This document shows, one piece after another, positions 1 through 8,234 of a DNA stretch of 45,545 nucleotides. Below the pieces are notes generated by a model. The model searched no databases. It saw nothing but the letters and a program-made list of their open reading frames with translations, and was not told where the DNA came from. Source of the stretch: Clostridia bacterium (GTDB lineage Bacteria > Bacillota > Clostridia > UBA1381); the NCBI GenBank assembly GCA_900756545.1, contig CAAEKO010000041.1, forward strand, positions 1 to 45,545. Reading direction: 5' to 3'. A program made the translations under genes and the position numbers. The number at the start of each line of letters is the position of its first letter. The stretch's first letter is position 1.

Positions 1-49
1 CATGGGAGGCGGTATGTCTAAGCGTTTGCAGTTCATTCATTTCACTCAT
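1..49 (-). CDS. thrS: Threonyl-tRNA synthetase, first 16 codons only
   Basis: Only the 5' end is present; the gene runs off the left edge. The visible protein start reads MSEMNELQTLRHTASH. The LRHTASH segment resembles the start of the editing domain (LRHS-AH) in ThrS. A typical ThrS has about 60 residues of TGS domain before that point, so this one seems to lack it, as some Clostridial ThrS proteins do. The start ATG (47-49) has a good upstream AAGAGGAA site; a second in-frame ATG lies three codons on. The T-box leader with an ACC specifier directly upstream supports a threonine gene. AlaS also has an HTASH-like motif, but the specifier argues against it. Confidence 0.75.
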   Translation of the reverse strand, partial: MSEMNELQTLRHTASH

Positions 50-171
50 AATTCCTCTTCCTTTCTTGTTATTAAAAGCAGCTTCAGCGCACACCTGCGG
101 CGGGCATAGAAGGTTAACGCTTTTGTTTGCACGTGTGCGTTTTCAAGTCCGCTTGAAAATATCACTCGCGC

Positions 172-205
172 ATAAAAAACACCCCTAAGCATACGCTTAG
201 GGGTG
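172..205 (-). terminator. T-box intrinsic terminator
   Basis: An 11-bp stem CACCCCTAAGC/GCTTAGGGGTG (180-190 with 195-205) and a four-base loop are followed on the minus strand by TTTTTT (174-179). It lies just after the T-box sequence, as expected for the alternative of the antiterminator. Confidence 0.93.
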
Positions 206-415
206 CAATTTACATTACACGGTTCCACCCTAATTACAGGCTTTCGCCTATCACTCTTTTCCTTTCACGCAAGGTCATGCGGCGATGCTTACTTAGTTTC
301 AGCACGCGACTCCAAAGCGGTCTTCACCACCTCCCGCCAAAAAAACGCTTCCAGCCACGGCGTTTTCTCTCTTGTTGGGTTTGGAGGCAGTTACTCTCTT
401 CTTCATCGTCTTTCT
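172..415 (-). promoter_or_regulatory. T-box riboswitch leader of thrS, specifier ACC (Thr)
   Basis: On the minus strand this leader carries the conserved T-box sequence AGGGTGGAACC (221-231), which pairs with the uncharged tRNA acceptor end. It also shows the AGAGAG and GGCTGGAAG landmarks of Stem I, the GAA-x-ACC specifier-loop pattern (ACC at 319-321) and the downstream TTTGGAGT element. An intrinsic terminator follows. Uncharged tRNA-Thr with a GGU anticodon would be expected to stabilise the antiterminator and switch thrS on. The specifier call rests on position and context and was not folded. Confidence 0.9.
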
Positions 416-420
416 TTCCT

Positions 421-449
421 ATTATGTCACTTTTTATTTCGTTTGTCAA
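421..449 (-). promoter_or_regulatory. SigA promoter of the T-box/thrS transcript
   Basis: The minus strand reads TTGACA (444-449), a 17-bp spacer, then CATAAT (421-426). It starts about 9 bp past the stop of the HAD phosphatase gene. Confidence 0.85.
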
Positions 450-457
450 GTGTTTTT

Positions 458-1105
458 TTAATTCTTTTTGAATAGAATCGTTGTCAGGTCTGCTATATCC
501 TTTGCGATGTAGTCTGCACCCGCATGCTCTAATTCATCCGGTTCTGCATAACCGAACCGGACGCCGATACAGGGAATCCCGCACAGATGTGCACCCTCAA
601 CGTCATAGCTCCGGTCGCCCACCATTACCGGCGAATCCGCCTCGTGACACAAGCGTAAAACCTCCCGGATCACATCTGCCTTTTCATTACGTGTTCCGTC
701 AAATTCCGCGCCTACCGTCACATCAAAGTATTGCATTAATTTATAATACTCCAATATGCGGTCCGCAAAAACATGAGGCTTAGAGGTTGCCAGCGCAATG
801 GTTTTGCCGGTTTTTTTCAAGGTATTGAGCATTTCTTCCACACCGGCAAAAACTCTGTTTTCAAAAATTCCTTTATTTCGGAAACGTTCCCTGTATTTTT
901 CTACGGCCCGAAGCGCTTTTTCCCGGTCAAAGCCATAAAAGTTCATAAATCCATCTACAAGCGGCGGGCCAATAAACGGCGTAAGCCGATTCAGGTCATT
1001 TTCCTCCACACCGCACGCTCGGAGAGCATACTGAACACATTTTGTGATCCCTTCTTTAGGATCAGTCAGTGTACCATCCAAATCAAACATAATCAAGTCA
1101 AACAT
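458..1105 (-). CDS. HAD-IA family phosphatase (phosphoglycolate phosphatase-like)
   Basis: This 215-residue haloacid-dehalogenase-fold phosphatase has motif I FDLDGTLTD with nucleophile Asp8 and acid Asp10. A helical cap follows (about 15-85, with IGPPL), then motif II near LATSKP and motif III/IV around VMVGDRSYDVEGA. Gph/PgmB-like enzymes of this size remove phosphate from small metabolites; the substrate cannot be read from sequence. Its ATG overlaps the 3' end of uvrA by 8 bp, so it is probably translationally coupled in the uvrBA operon. A housekeeping or repair role, for example on 2-phosphoglycolate formed during DNA repair, is an inference only. Confidence 0.85.
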   Translation of the reverse strand: MFDLIMFDLDGTLTDPKEGITKCVQYALRACGVEENDLNRLTPFIGPPLVDGFMNFYGFDREKALRAVEKYRERFRNKGIFENRVFAGVEEMLNTLKKTGKTIALATSKPHVFADRILEYYKLMQYFDVTVGAEFDGTRNEKADVIREVLRLCHEADSPVMVGDRSYDVEGAHLCGIPCIGVRFGYAEPDELEHAGADYIAKDIADLTTILFKKN

Positions 1106-3938
1106 TACTATCCTGCTTTTCCAAAATTTTCTTTAAAAATTCTCCCGTATAGGAACCTATTGTACCGGCCACCTGCTCCGGCGTTCCCTTGGCTATCACT
1201 TTCCCGCCGCCGTCACCGCCCTCAGGCCCTAAATCAATGATATAGTCTGCGGTTTTGATCACATCCAGATTGTGTTCAATCACGATCACTGTATTGCCGC
1301 CCTCCACCAGCTTCTGCAAAACATCAATCAGCTTATGCACATCCGCTGTATGCAGGCCTGTCGTAGGCTCGTCCAGAATATAGATCGTCTTTCCTGTACT
1401 TCGCTTAGAAAGCTCAGTAGCCAACTTTACGCGCTGAGCTTCTCCGCCGGATAACGTTGTGGAGCTTTGTCCAAGCTTGATATAGCCAAGTCCAACCTCC
1501 TGTAGGGTTTCCAGCTTCCGGCGGATTTTGGGAATGTTCGCAAAAAACTCCACACCTTCGTCTACAGTCATTTCCAGAACTTCATAAATATTTTTCCCTT
1601 TATATTTTACGTCTAAAGTTTCCCGGTTATACCGCTTCCCCTTACAAACCTCGCAGGGAACATAGATATCCGCCAAAAAATGCATTTCAATCTTTACGAT
1701 CCCGTCTCCGGCACAGGCCTCACACCGGCCGCCTTTTACATTGAAGCTGAACCGCCCGGATTTAAAGCCATGAATCTTTGCTTCATTAGTAGAAGCAAAC
1801 ACATCCCGAATATCACTGAACACGCCGGTATACGTTGCCGGATTTGAACGGGGCGTACGCCCGATGGGCGACTGGTTAATGTCAATAATTTTATCTAACT
1901 GATCCAGTCCAATAATTTTTTTATGCGCGCCTGCATGGGTGTGCGCCCGGTTCAAAACATGGGCCAGCTTTTTATACAGGATTTCATTAACCAGCGAGCT
2001 TTTCCCAGAGCCGGATACGCCTGTCACGCAGGTCAGCACTCCCAGAGGAAACTTGACATTGATATTCTTTAGGTTATTTTCTGATGCGCCCTGTACCTCC
2101 AGCCACCCCAAAGGTTTCCGCCGTATCTGGGGTATGCCGATCTGCCGCCTGCCAGAAAGATACATGCCAGTAATCGAATCCCCACACTGCATCAATTCTT
2201 TTGCCGTGCCCGTACCGACTACATGGCCGCCATGTATCCCTGCTCCCGGCCCAATATCCACGATATAGTCCGCGGCATACATGGTGTCCTCGTCATGCTC
2301 TACCACAATCACAGTATTTCCTAAATCGCGCAGACGCTTCAAGGTGGCGATCAGCCGGTTATTGTCCCGTTGGTGCAGTCCGATACTGGGCTCGTCCAAA
2401 ATATACAGCACACCCATGAGCCCTGATCCGATCTGGGTTGCCAGCCGGATGCGCTGAGCCTCTCCGCCGGAAAGCGTCCCGGATGAACGGGAAAGGGTCA
2501 GGTAATCCAGCCCCACATCCAGCAAAAATTTCAGCCGCGCCTTGATTTCTTTCAAAATCTGGGAGGCGATCATCATTTCCCGTTCGGTCAGCTCCAGGGA
2601 CTCAATAAACGCCATCTCCTCCCGCACAGACATGCAGGTCAGTTGATAAATGTTCACGCCATTGATTGTAACTGCCAGCACCTCATCGTTAAGCCGCGCA
2701 CCTTTACATTTGGGACATTGCACCATGTTGATATATCGCTCCAGATCATTTTTAGCGTAGTCCGATGTAGTTTCGTGATAACGCCGCTCCAGATTCGTCA
2801 CAACACCTTCAAAAGGCGCCATATACGCTCCGCTGCCATAGCTGCGTGTATATTCCATTTTGATTTTTTCACTGCCGCTGCCATAGAGTACCACCTTCTT
2901 GATATTCTCCGGCAGATCCTTATAAGGTGTATTTATATCGAAGCCATAATGCTTGGCAAGTGCAACATAATACATGTGTGCCATACTATCTTCAATTTCC
3001 GGCGCAGCCCAGCCAGAACAATAAATCGCCCCTTCGATCAGGCTTAGGTTTTCATCTGCAATAATCAGTTCCGGATCGATCTTCGACAAATCCCCCAGCC
3101 CGTCGCAGGAAGGACAAGCGCCATACGGATTATTGAAGGAAAACAGCCGCGGCGCCAGCTCCTGCAGACTGATCCCGCAGTCGTCGCAGGCATAATTCTG
3201 GCTGAAAGTCATGGTTTCCCCGTCCACAACATCAATCATCACCACATCGCCGGTCAGGTTGATTGCTGTTTCCAGAGAATCCGTCAGCCGTTTTTCAACA
3301 TTATCCCGGATTACAAGTCTGTCGATCACAATTTCAATATTATGCTTCTTGTTTTTTTCCAGACTGATTTCCTCGCCCAGATCATACTGTACACCATCTG
3401 CCAGCACGCGGACATATCCGCTCTTCCGGGCGTCCTCAAACACCTTTTTATGTTCGCCCTTTTTCCCGCGGATCACCGGTGCAAGCACTTGGATTTTCGT
3501 TCCCTCGTCCAAAGACATGATCCGGTCAACGATCTGGTCTATAGTCTGCCTGGAAACCTCCTTACCGCACTTAGGGCAATGCGGAACGCCAATCCTTGCA
3601 TATAAAAGACGCATATAATCATATATTTCCGTCACTGTGCCCACAGTAGAACGCGGGTTTTTTGAAGTGGTCTTCTGGTCAATACTGATTGCCGGAGAAA
3701 GCCCCTCGATATAATCCACATCTGGTTTTTCCATCTGCCCCAGAAACTGCCGGGCATAGGAGGATAAAGACTCCACATACCTGCGCTGGCCCTCGGCGTA
3801 AATCGTATCGAAGGCTAGTGAGGATTTTCCTGAGCCGGACAGGCCAGTCAGAACAACTAACTGTTCTCTTGGTATTGTCACATCTATATTTTTTAAATTA
3901 TGCACCCGTGCGCCCTTGATTTTAATATAGTTATTCAT
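1098..3938 (-). CDS. uvrA: Excinuclease ABC subunit A
   Basis: UvrA is the damage-recognising ATPase of nucleotide excision repair. It works as a dimer with UvrB, then hands over to UvrC. The 946 residues match the family. It contains two ABC modules with Walker A GLSGSGKSS and GVSGSGKSS, signature LSGGEAQRIRLA and LSGGEAQRVKLA, and Walker B-type ILDEP motifs. Zinc-binding cysteine groups include CPKCGKE, CDDCG..CPSCDG and CEACAGDG..CEVCKGK. I place the start at the ATG at 3936-3938 (protein begins MNNYIKIKGARVHNLKN), which is preceded by a GGTGG site overlapping the uvrB stop. An in-frame ATG at 4034 would add 32 residues that lie within uvrB and look unrelated. Confidence 0.98.
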   Translation of the reverse strand: MNNYIKIKGARVHNLKNIDVTIPREQLVVLTGLSGSGKSSLAFDTIYAEGQRRYVESLSSYARQFLGQMEKPDVDYIEGLSPAISIDQKTTSKNPRSTVGTVTEIYDYMRLLYARIGVPHCPKCGKEVSRQTIDQIVDRIMSLDEGTKIQVLAPVIRGKKGEHKKVFEDARKSGYVRVLADGVQYDLGEEISLEKNKKHNIEIVIDRLVIRDNVEKRLTDSLETAINLTGDVVMIDVVDGETMTFSQNYACDDCGISLQELAPRLFSFNNPYGACPSCDGLGDLSKIDPELIIADENLSLIEGAIYCSGWAAPEIEDSMAHMYYVALAKHYGFDINTPYKDLPENIKKVVLYGSGSEKIKMEYTRSYGSGAYMAPFEGVVTNLERRYHETTSDYAKNDLERYINMVQCPKCKGARLNDEVLAVTINGVNIYQLTCMSVREEMAFIESLELTEREMMIASQILKEIKARLKFLLDVGLDYLTLSRSSGTLSGGEAQRIRLATQIGSGLMGVLYILDEPSIGLHQRDNNRLIATLKRLRDLGNTVIVVEHDEDTMYAADYIVDIGPGAGIHGGHVVGTGTAKELMQCGDSITGMYLSGRRQIGIPQIRRKPLGWLEVQGASENNLKNINVKFPLGVLTCVTGVSGSGKSSLVNEILYKKLAHVLNRAHTHAGAHKKIIGLDQLDKIIDINQSPIGRTPRSNPATYTGVFSDIRDVFASTNEAKIHGFKSGRFSFNVKGGRCEACAGDGIVKIEMHFLADIYVPCEVCKGKRYNRETLDVKYKGKNIYEVLEMTVDEGVEFFANIPKIRRKLETLQEVGLGYIKLGQSSTTLSGGEAQRVKLATELSKRSTGKTIYILDEPTTGLHTADVHKLIDVLQKLVEGGNTVIVIEHNLDVIKTADYIIDLGPEGGDGGGKVIAKGTPEQVAGTIGSYTGEFLKKILEKQDSNV

Positions 3939-3945
3939 GTTCCAC

Positions 3946-5910
3946 CTATTTTTCCTGTAATTTTTTAATCCTGTCACGCAACTCCGCCGCCCGCTCAAAT
4001 TCCAGATTTTCCGCTGCCGCAAGCATTTCATCACGCAGATTTTCTATCATGACCGCAGCCGGCGTTTCCTCCGCAATCGTTTCATCCTCTGCTGCTTCAA
4101 AGGATTCAATGACCTTACGAATGTCTTTCTGAACGCTCTGAGGCGTGATGCCGTGCTCTTTGTTGAATTTATCCTGCAGTGTCCGGCGGCGCTGTGTCTC
4201 TGAAATTGCCCGTTCCATAGATGCGGTCACCGTATTGGCATACATGATGACCATACCGTCCACATTCCGTGCCGCACGGCCGATGGTTTGGATCAGAGAG
4301 GATTCGCTTCGCAAAAAGCCCTCCTTATCCGCGTCCAGAATCGCTACCAGAGAAACCTCCGGCAAGTCCAGTCCTTCCCGAAGAAGATTGATGCCAACCA
4401 ATACATCAAACTCGCCTACCCGCAAATCCCGGATAATCTCTGTCCGCTCAATCGTCTTGATTTCTGAATGCATATACCGCACCCGTATTCCCGCGCCGGT
4501 CAGGTATTCTGTCAAATCCTCCGCCATTTTTTTTGTCAGAGTTGTCACCAGAACACGCTGGTTTTTCTTTGCCCGCTGATTGATTTCTCCGATCAGGTCG
4601 TCAATCTGGTTTTCTACCGGCCGTACCTGAATTTCTGGATCTAAAAGCCCCGTGGGGCGGATCAGCTGCTCCACGACCGCATTGGAATGTTCACGTTCAT
4701 ACGGCCCGGGGGTGGCGCTGGTAAACACGATTTGATGTATCCGCTGTTCAAATTCGTCGAATTGCAGAGGACGGTTGTCAAAAGCTGATGGCAGCCGAAA
4801 CCCATAGCGCACCAGAGATTCCTTTCTGGCTCGATCCCCATTGTACATCCCCCGAACCTGAGACGTAGTCACGTGGGACTCGTCAATAATCATCAAATAG
4901 TCGTCCGGAAAGTAATCCAGAAGGGTGTAGGGCGCACTCCCTGCCGCACGGCCGCTAATATGCCGGGAATAGTTTTCGATACCCTGACAAAAACCGATTT
5001 CCCGCATCATTTCAATGTCATACCTTGTCCGCTGTTCGATTCTCTGCGCCTCAATCAGCATATCGTTTTCTTTAAAATAACGGATACGTTCCTCTAATTC
5101 CTCCTCAATGGCCGCAATGGCAATTTCCATCTTGTCGCTGGTCGTCACGTAGTGGGACGCCGGTGAAATAACGGCATGGTTCCGGTATCCTATCACCTTG
5201 CCCGTGACCACATTGACCTCTGATATCCGCTCGATCTCATCTCCGAAAAACTCAATACGGATCGCATTCTCACCATTATTAGAAGGAAACACCTCCAGTA
5301 CATCGCCCCGTACCCGGAATTTGTTTCGGACAAAGTTGACGTCATTGCGTTCATATTGGATGTCCACTAATTTGGCAAGAATTTCATCCCGATTTTTGAC
5401 CATGCCTACCCGCAGAGACAGCATCAGGTTCTGATAATCCTCCGGGTCACCTAAACCATAAATACAAGATACACTGGAAACGATAATCACATCCTTGCGT
5501 TCAAACAGTGCAAAGGTAGCGCTGTGGCGCAGCTTATCAATTTCATCGTTAATTGAAGCGTCTTTTTCAATAAAAGTGTCCGTTTGCGGGATATAAGCCT
5601 CCGGCTGGTAGTAGTCGTAATAGGACACAAAAAACTCTACGGCGTTATCCGGAAAAAACTCCTTAAATTCGCTGTAAAGCTGTGCCGCCAGGGTTTTATT
5701 GTGAGCCAAAATCAGAGTTGGTTTATTGACCCGGGCAATCACATTAGCCATGGTAAACGTTTTTCCCGACCCGGTAACTCCCAGAAGCGTCTGGGCATAT
5801 TTGCCGCTTTGAATGCCGTCAGCCAGCTTTTCGATCGCCTGGGGCTGATCGCCCCGAGGCTCATATTCAGATACAAGATGGAATTTATCCAACAGGCTCA
5901 CTTCTTTCAT
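3946..5910 (-). CDS. uvrB: Excinuclease ABC subunit B
   Basis: UvrB is the helicase-fold damage-verification subunit that loads onto DNA with UvrA and recruits UvrC. The 654 residues show Walker A GVTGSGKTF, the beta-hairpin region YYDYYQPEAYIP, the Walker B-like box IDESHVT, helicase motif VI QTIGRAARN and a C-terminal UVR motif (FERAAELRDRIKKL) that binds UvrC. The annotated ATG has no clear ribosome binding site. A TTG six codons later (5892) would give the usual N terminus MDKFHLVSEYEP and lies after AAGTGAG, so it may be the true start. uvrA begins 7 bp downstream. Confidence 0.97.
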   Translation of the reverse strand: MKEVSLLDKFHLVSEYEPRGDQPQAIEKLADGIQSGKYAQTLLGVTGSGKTFTMANVIARVNKPTLILAHNKTLAAQLYSEFKEFFPDNAVEFFVSYYDYYQPEAYIPQTDTFIEKDASINDEIDKLRHSATFALFERKDVIIVSSVSCIYGLGDPEDYQNLMLSLRVGMVKNRDEILAKLVDIQYERNDVNFVRNKFRVRGDVLEVFPSNNGENAIRIEFFGDEIERISEVNVVTGKVIGYRNHAVISPASHYVTTSDKMEIAIAAIEEELEERIRYFKENDMLIEAQRIEQRTRYDIEMMREIGFCQGIENYSRHISGRAAGSAPYTLLDYFPDDYLMIIDESHVTTSQVRGMYNGDRARKESLVRYGFRLPSAFDNRPLQFDEFEQRIHQIVFTSATPGPYEREHSNAVVEQLIRPTGLLDPEIQVRPVENQIDDLIGEINQRAKKNQRVLVTTLTKKMAEDLTEYLTGAGIRVRYMHSEIKTIERTEIIRDLRVGEFDVLVGINLLREGLDLPEVSLVAILDADKEGFLRSESSLIQTIGRAARNVDGMVIMYANTVTASMERAISETQRRRTLQDKFNKEHGITPQSVQKDIRKVIESFEAAEDETIAEETPAAVMIENLRDEMLAAAENLEFERAAELRDRIKKLQEK

Positions 5911-5930
5911 TGTTTGTCAATACTGGGCTT

Positions 5931-5959
5931 ATTGTACCATATTTTGTCCCAAAAATCAA
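5931..5959 (-). promoter_or_regulatory. SigA promoter of uvrB-uvrA-HAD operon
   Basis: The minus strand reads TTGATT (5954-5959), a 17-bp spacer and TACAAT (5931-5936). The expected transcript start leaves only about 14 nt before the annotated uvrB ATG, which favours the downstream TTG start. Confidence 0.75.
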
Positions 5960-5968
5960 CAAAAAATA

Positions 5969-5982
5969 CGAATAATTGTTCG
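5969..5982. promoter_or_regulatory. LexA/DinR SOS box upstream of uvrB
   Basis: The 14-bp element CGAATAATTGTTCG (minus strand CGAACAATTATTCG) matches the Firmicute DinR consensus CGAAC-N4-GTTCG at all but one position. It sits 9 bp upstream of the -35 box of the uvrB promoter. uvrBA is a classic LexA target. Confidence 0.75.
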
Positions 5983-6080
5983 ATTTTAAAATACACGTTA
6001 CAATAAAAGAGTTGGTATCCAACTGATCAGGCAGATCAAACCAAAATAAACTCAAGCAAAAGTTCAGCGCACAATAATGA

Positions 6081-6109
6081 AAAATGCCCACTCAAAGAGT
6101 GGGCATTTT
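6081..6109 (-). terminator. Intrinsic terminator after tRNA-Thr
   Basis: A 13-bp stem AAAATGCCCACTC/GAGTGGGCATTTT has a 3-nt loop, and T residues follow on the minus strand. It lies between tRNA-Thr and the uvrB promoter and could also work in the other direction. Confidence 0.85.
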
Positions 6110-6134
6110 AATAACAGCGAAAGCCGCTGCGTTG

Positions 6135-6210
6135 TGGAGCTGATGACGAGAATCGAACTCGTGACCTCTACACTACCAATGTAGTGCTCTACCGACTGAG
6201 CTACATCAGC
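6135..6210 (-). tRNA. tRNA-Thr (anticodon GGT)
   Basis: A complete cloverleaf of 76 nt including encoded CCA. The acceptor stem is GCTGATG/CATCAGC, the D-arm AGCTCAGTCGGTAGAGC, the anticodon loop TTGGTAG with GGT, and the T-arm carries GTTCGATTC. It decodes ACC and ACT, and its anticodon pairs with the ACC specifier of the thrS T-box in this same window. Confidence 0.98.
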
Positions 6211-6224
6211 AAACAACGATAATT

Positions 6225-6253
6225 ATTATACTTTATTTTTTTTATTTTGTCAA
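6225..6253 (-). promoter_or_regulatory. Consensus SigA promoter of tRNA-Thr
   Basis: The minus strand reads TTGACA (6248-6253), a 17-bp spacer of mostly A/T, and TATAAT (6225-6230). Both hexamers match consensus fully. No terminator hairpin separates it from the upstream GH36 gene, so read-through from that operon is possible. Confidence 0.92.
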
Positions 6254-6335
6254 TATAAAACAAAAATATTCTCAAGATTTTTTTGTTTTATTTTACGTCC
6301 ATTTTTGTATTAATTATGTTGTTTAGATTATGCAG

Positions 6336-8234
6336 TTACGCAAGGTTTTCCTGGTAAATGACTAAATCCCCTTCTTCTATCAATGTTACATCCTGTCCAT
6401 TCAGGGATGCGATGGCACGGGGAGAGATATATTTTTTGCCGTCACCGATAACGGCAAATCCATCGGTAATCGGTGCGAAAATATACAATCTATAATCATC
6501 ATCGTCTGCTAGCTCTACAGAAATACCCTCCGCCCCGCACGTCTGCATTTGCTTTGAAAAATGCTCGTATACGGCGAAACGCCCTGTACCGCCGAAATCA
6601 GACGGCTTTATCGTCCCGACAACATGTTTCCCGGTCAAATTAAAAATAGCCAATATCCCATGCTTATCTACCCTGTTCCAAACCTTAAATGGCTTTTCCG
6701 AAGACCGCGGATCAGCGCATATACAGTCTGCTGTTGGCATTGCCGGACGATCACAGCGTAATATTCTGCCATCAGAAAAACACAGCGGCTCTATCAATTC
6801 CTTTTTTGTTCTGCCGATTTGGTCACTCACATAAACCGGGCCGCCGCTAATTGCCCGGAGCACGCTGTTTTTAATAGCCTGCGCGTCATCTGTCCACCAC
6901 ATATCCCAGTCGCACCATAAAAACTGTCCCTGCACTAAACTGTTATAACTGCACTGCAATATATGCTTTGTAAACCAAGCTTTATTTTCCGGCATAAAAT
7001 CATCGCTGCACCGGGATATTGCGGTTTTTGGTCTGTTCCACATGTTTTCATTCGCCATCCCCATACAGTTGATCAGCTTACCGTCAAACTTTTCTTCCAC
7101 GGATTTCTCTATAGCGGTATGGATATTGCGGGCTATTTTTCCTACTGGCGCAAGCCCTTTGTAATACCCCCGCAAAAAGCTTTGGTTATCTATTTTCAGA
7201 AAATCAACACCGCTGTCTTGCAGATACCGGTGAAAAACATCGTAAAAATAATATGCTTTCTGGCTTTCCCAGTGGTGGACAAGCCTGCCGTCGCCAGTTT
7301 CCAGCAAAGCGCCTTTGCACTCTCCTGCCGCCGGTCCGTCTTTATCCAGCCCACGCCAGTATCCGGTGGTTGGATGCCATATACCTATTTGGATTCCGAA
7401 AGCTTTCAGCCTTTTGATACAATCCGAAAGTCCTTCCGGAAACCGTTGGGGATCCGCGTTAAAGGACCACAGCTTGCTTTTATGCATAATCTCCACCATT
7501 TCATTAAAACTGCTGTATTTCGCTGTATTCAAGCCTTTAACTTCTGCCCACATATCATCTATAATGACCCATTTTACTGGGACTTCTTTTGCTTTTAATT
7601 CCCGGCATTTTTCTACTAATCCTGCAGTATTGACACGGATTTGCAGCGCGTCCCAGCTGCACCAGCCCAGATATTCAAATAATTCCGGATACTTCCGTTT
7701 TTTTCTGGGCAAAGCAAAATCACCTAAAAAATATAAACCGGAATCTACACATTTTTCAAGCAAAGCAAAAGGATCGGCGCCCTCAGCCCAAAGAAATGCA
7801 AGGGTCTGGCATGTGTTTTTGCCATAGCACCAGCTGTATATCTTTGCTGATAATCCTGCGGGGCCGCCTTCCAGTGTACATTTATACTCACTTCCGCAAA
7901 CTGGGAGAATCACGCCAAAGGTATTATTTGTTTTTTGATAAATCAGGCATTGTGTATCTGCGGGCACATTCCGAAAATCAGTTCCAAAGGTCGGCTTACA
8001 CCAAAATTCACTATAACGGTAATCCGCCATATATCCAGTAATCTCACCAATTCCAGAGATTTCTGCCACCGCAGCACAGTCCATATCCAGATAATTAAAA
8101 TCCCCATAAGGAAACCCTTCAGCCGGTAACTGCGCATTGATGGATACTGCTGTCACTCCATCCCGTACCTCAACTTCCGGCACTATTTTTTCTTTGGTTT
8201 TATCCTGCCTGAGACAGTAAGCATCTAATTTCAT
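6336..8234 (-). CDS. GH36 / raffinose synthase (Sip1)-like alpha-galactosidase-family protein
   Basis: This 632-residue protein has the (beta/alpha)8 core of the raffinose synthase/Sip1 branch of GH36. Visible landmarks are LGWCSWDA (about 189-196), WVIIDDMW (222-229), the nucleophile strand FLKIDNQ (Asp349) and the acid/base segment SRCSDDF (Asp411 or 412), followed by ISGGPVYVSD. The C terminus is a beta-sandwich. There is no signal peptide, so it acts in the cytoplasm. Family members cleave or transfer alpha-galactosyl groups; the substrate here is not evident. It is the last gene of the GRE operon, and its ATG overlaps the stop of the activase by 4 bp (ATGA). Tight coupling to a radical enzyme suggests it works on a substrate or product of that enzyme. 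Confidence 0.85.
   Translation of the reverse strand: MKLDAYCLRQDKTKEKIVPEVEVRDGVTAVSINAQLPAEGFPYGDFNYLDMDCAAVAEISGIGEITGYMADYRYSEFWCKPTFGTDFRNVPADTQCLIYQKTNNTFGVILPVCGSEYKCTLEGGPAGLSAKIYSWCYGKNTCQTLAFLWAEGADPFALLEKCVDSGLYFLGDFALPRKKRKYPELFEYLGWCSWDALQIRVNTAGLVEKCRELKAKEVPVKWVIIDDMWAEVKGLNTAKYSSFNEMVEIMHKSKLWSFNADPQRFPEGLSDCIKRLKAFGIQIGIWHPTTGYWRGLDKDGPAAGECKGALLETGDGRLVHHWESQKAYYFYDVFHRYLQDSGVDFLKIDNQSFLRGYYKGLAPVGKIARNIHTAIEKSVEEKFDGKLINCMGMANENMWNRPKTAISRCSDDFMPENKAWFTKHILQCSYNSLVQGQFLWCDWDMWWTDDAQAIKNSVLRAISGGPVYVSDQIGRTKKELIEPLCFSDGRILRCDRPAMPTADCICADPRSSEKPFKVWNRVDKHGILAIFNLTGKHVVGTIKPSDFGGTGRFAVYEHFSKQMQTCGAEGISVELADDDDYRLYIFAPITDGFAVIGDGKKYISPRAIASLNGQDVTLIEEGDLVIYQENLA

Noticed and set aside
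203..475. ORFs in the plus direction over the T-box leader
   Set aside because: They overlap the conserved T-box RNA and terminator and have no coding signal or ribosome binding site.
3939..4034. Longer UvrA start (ATG at 4034)
   Set aside because: It would add 32 residues within uvrB that do not fit UvrA, and the ATG at 3938 has a good GGTGG site.
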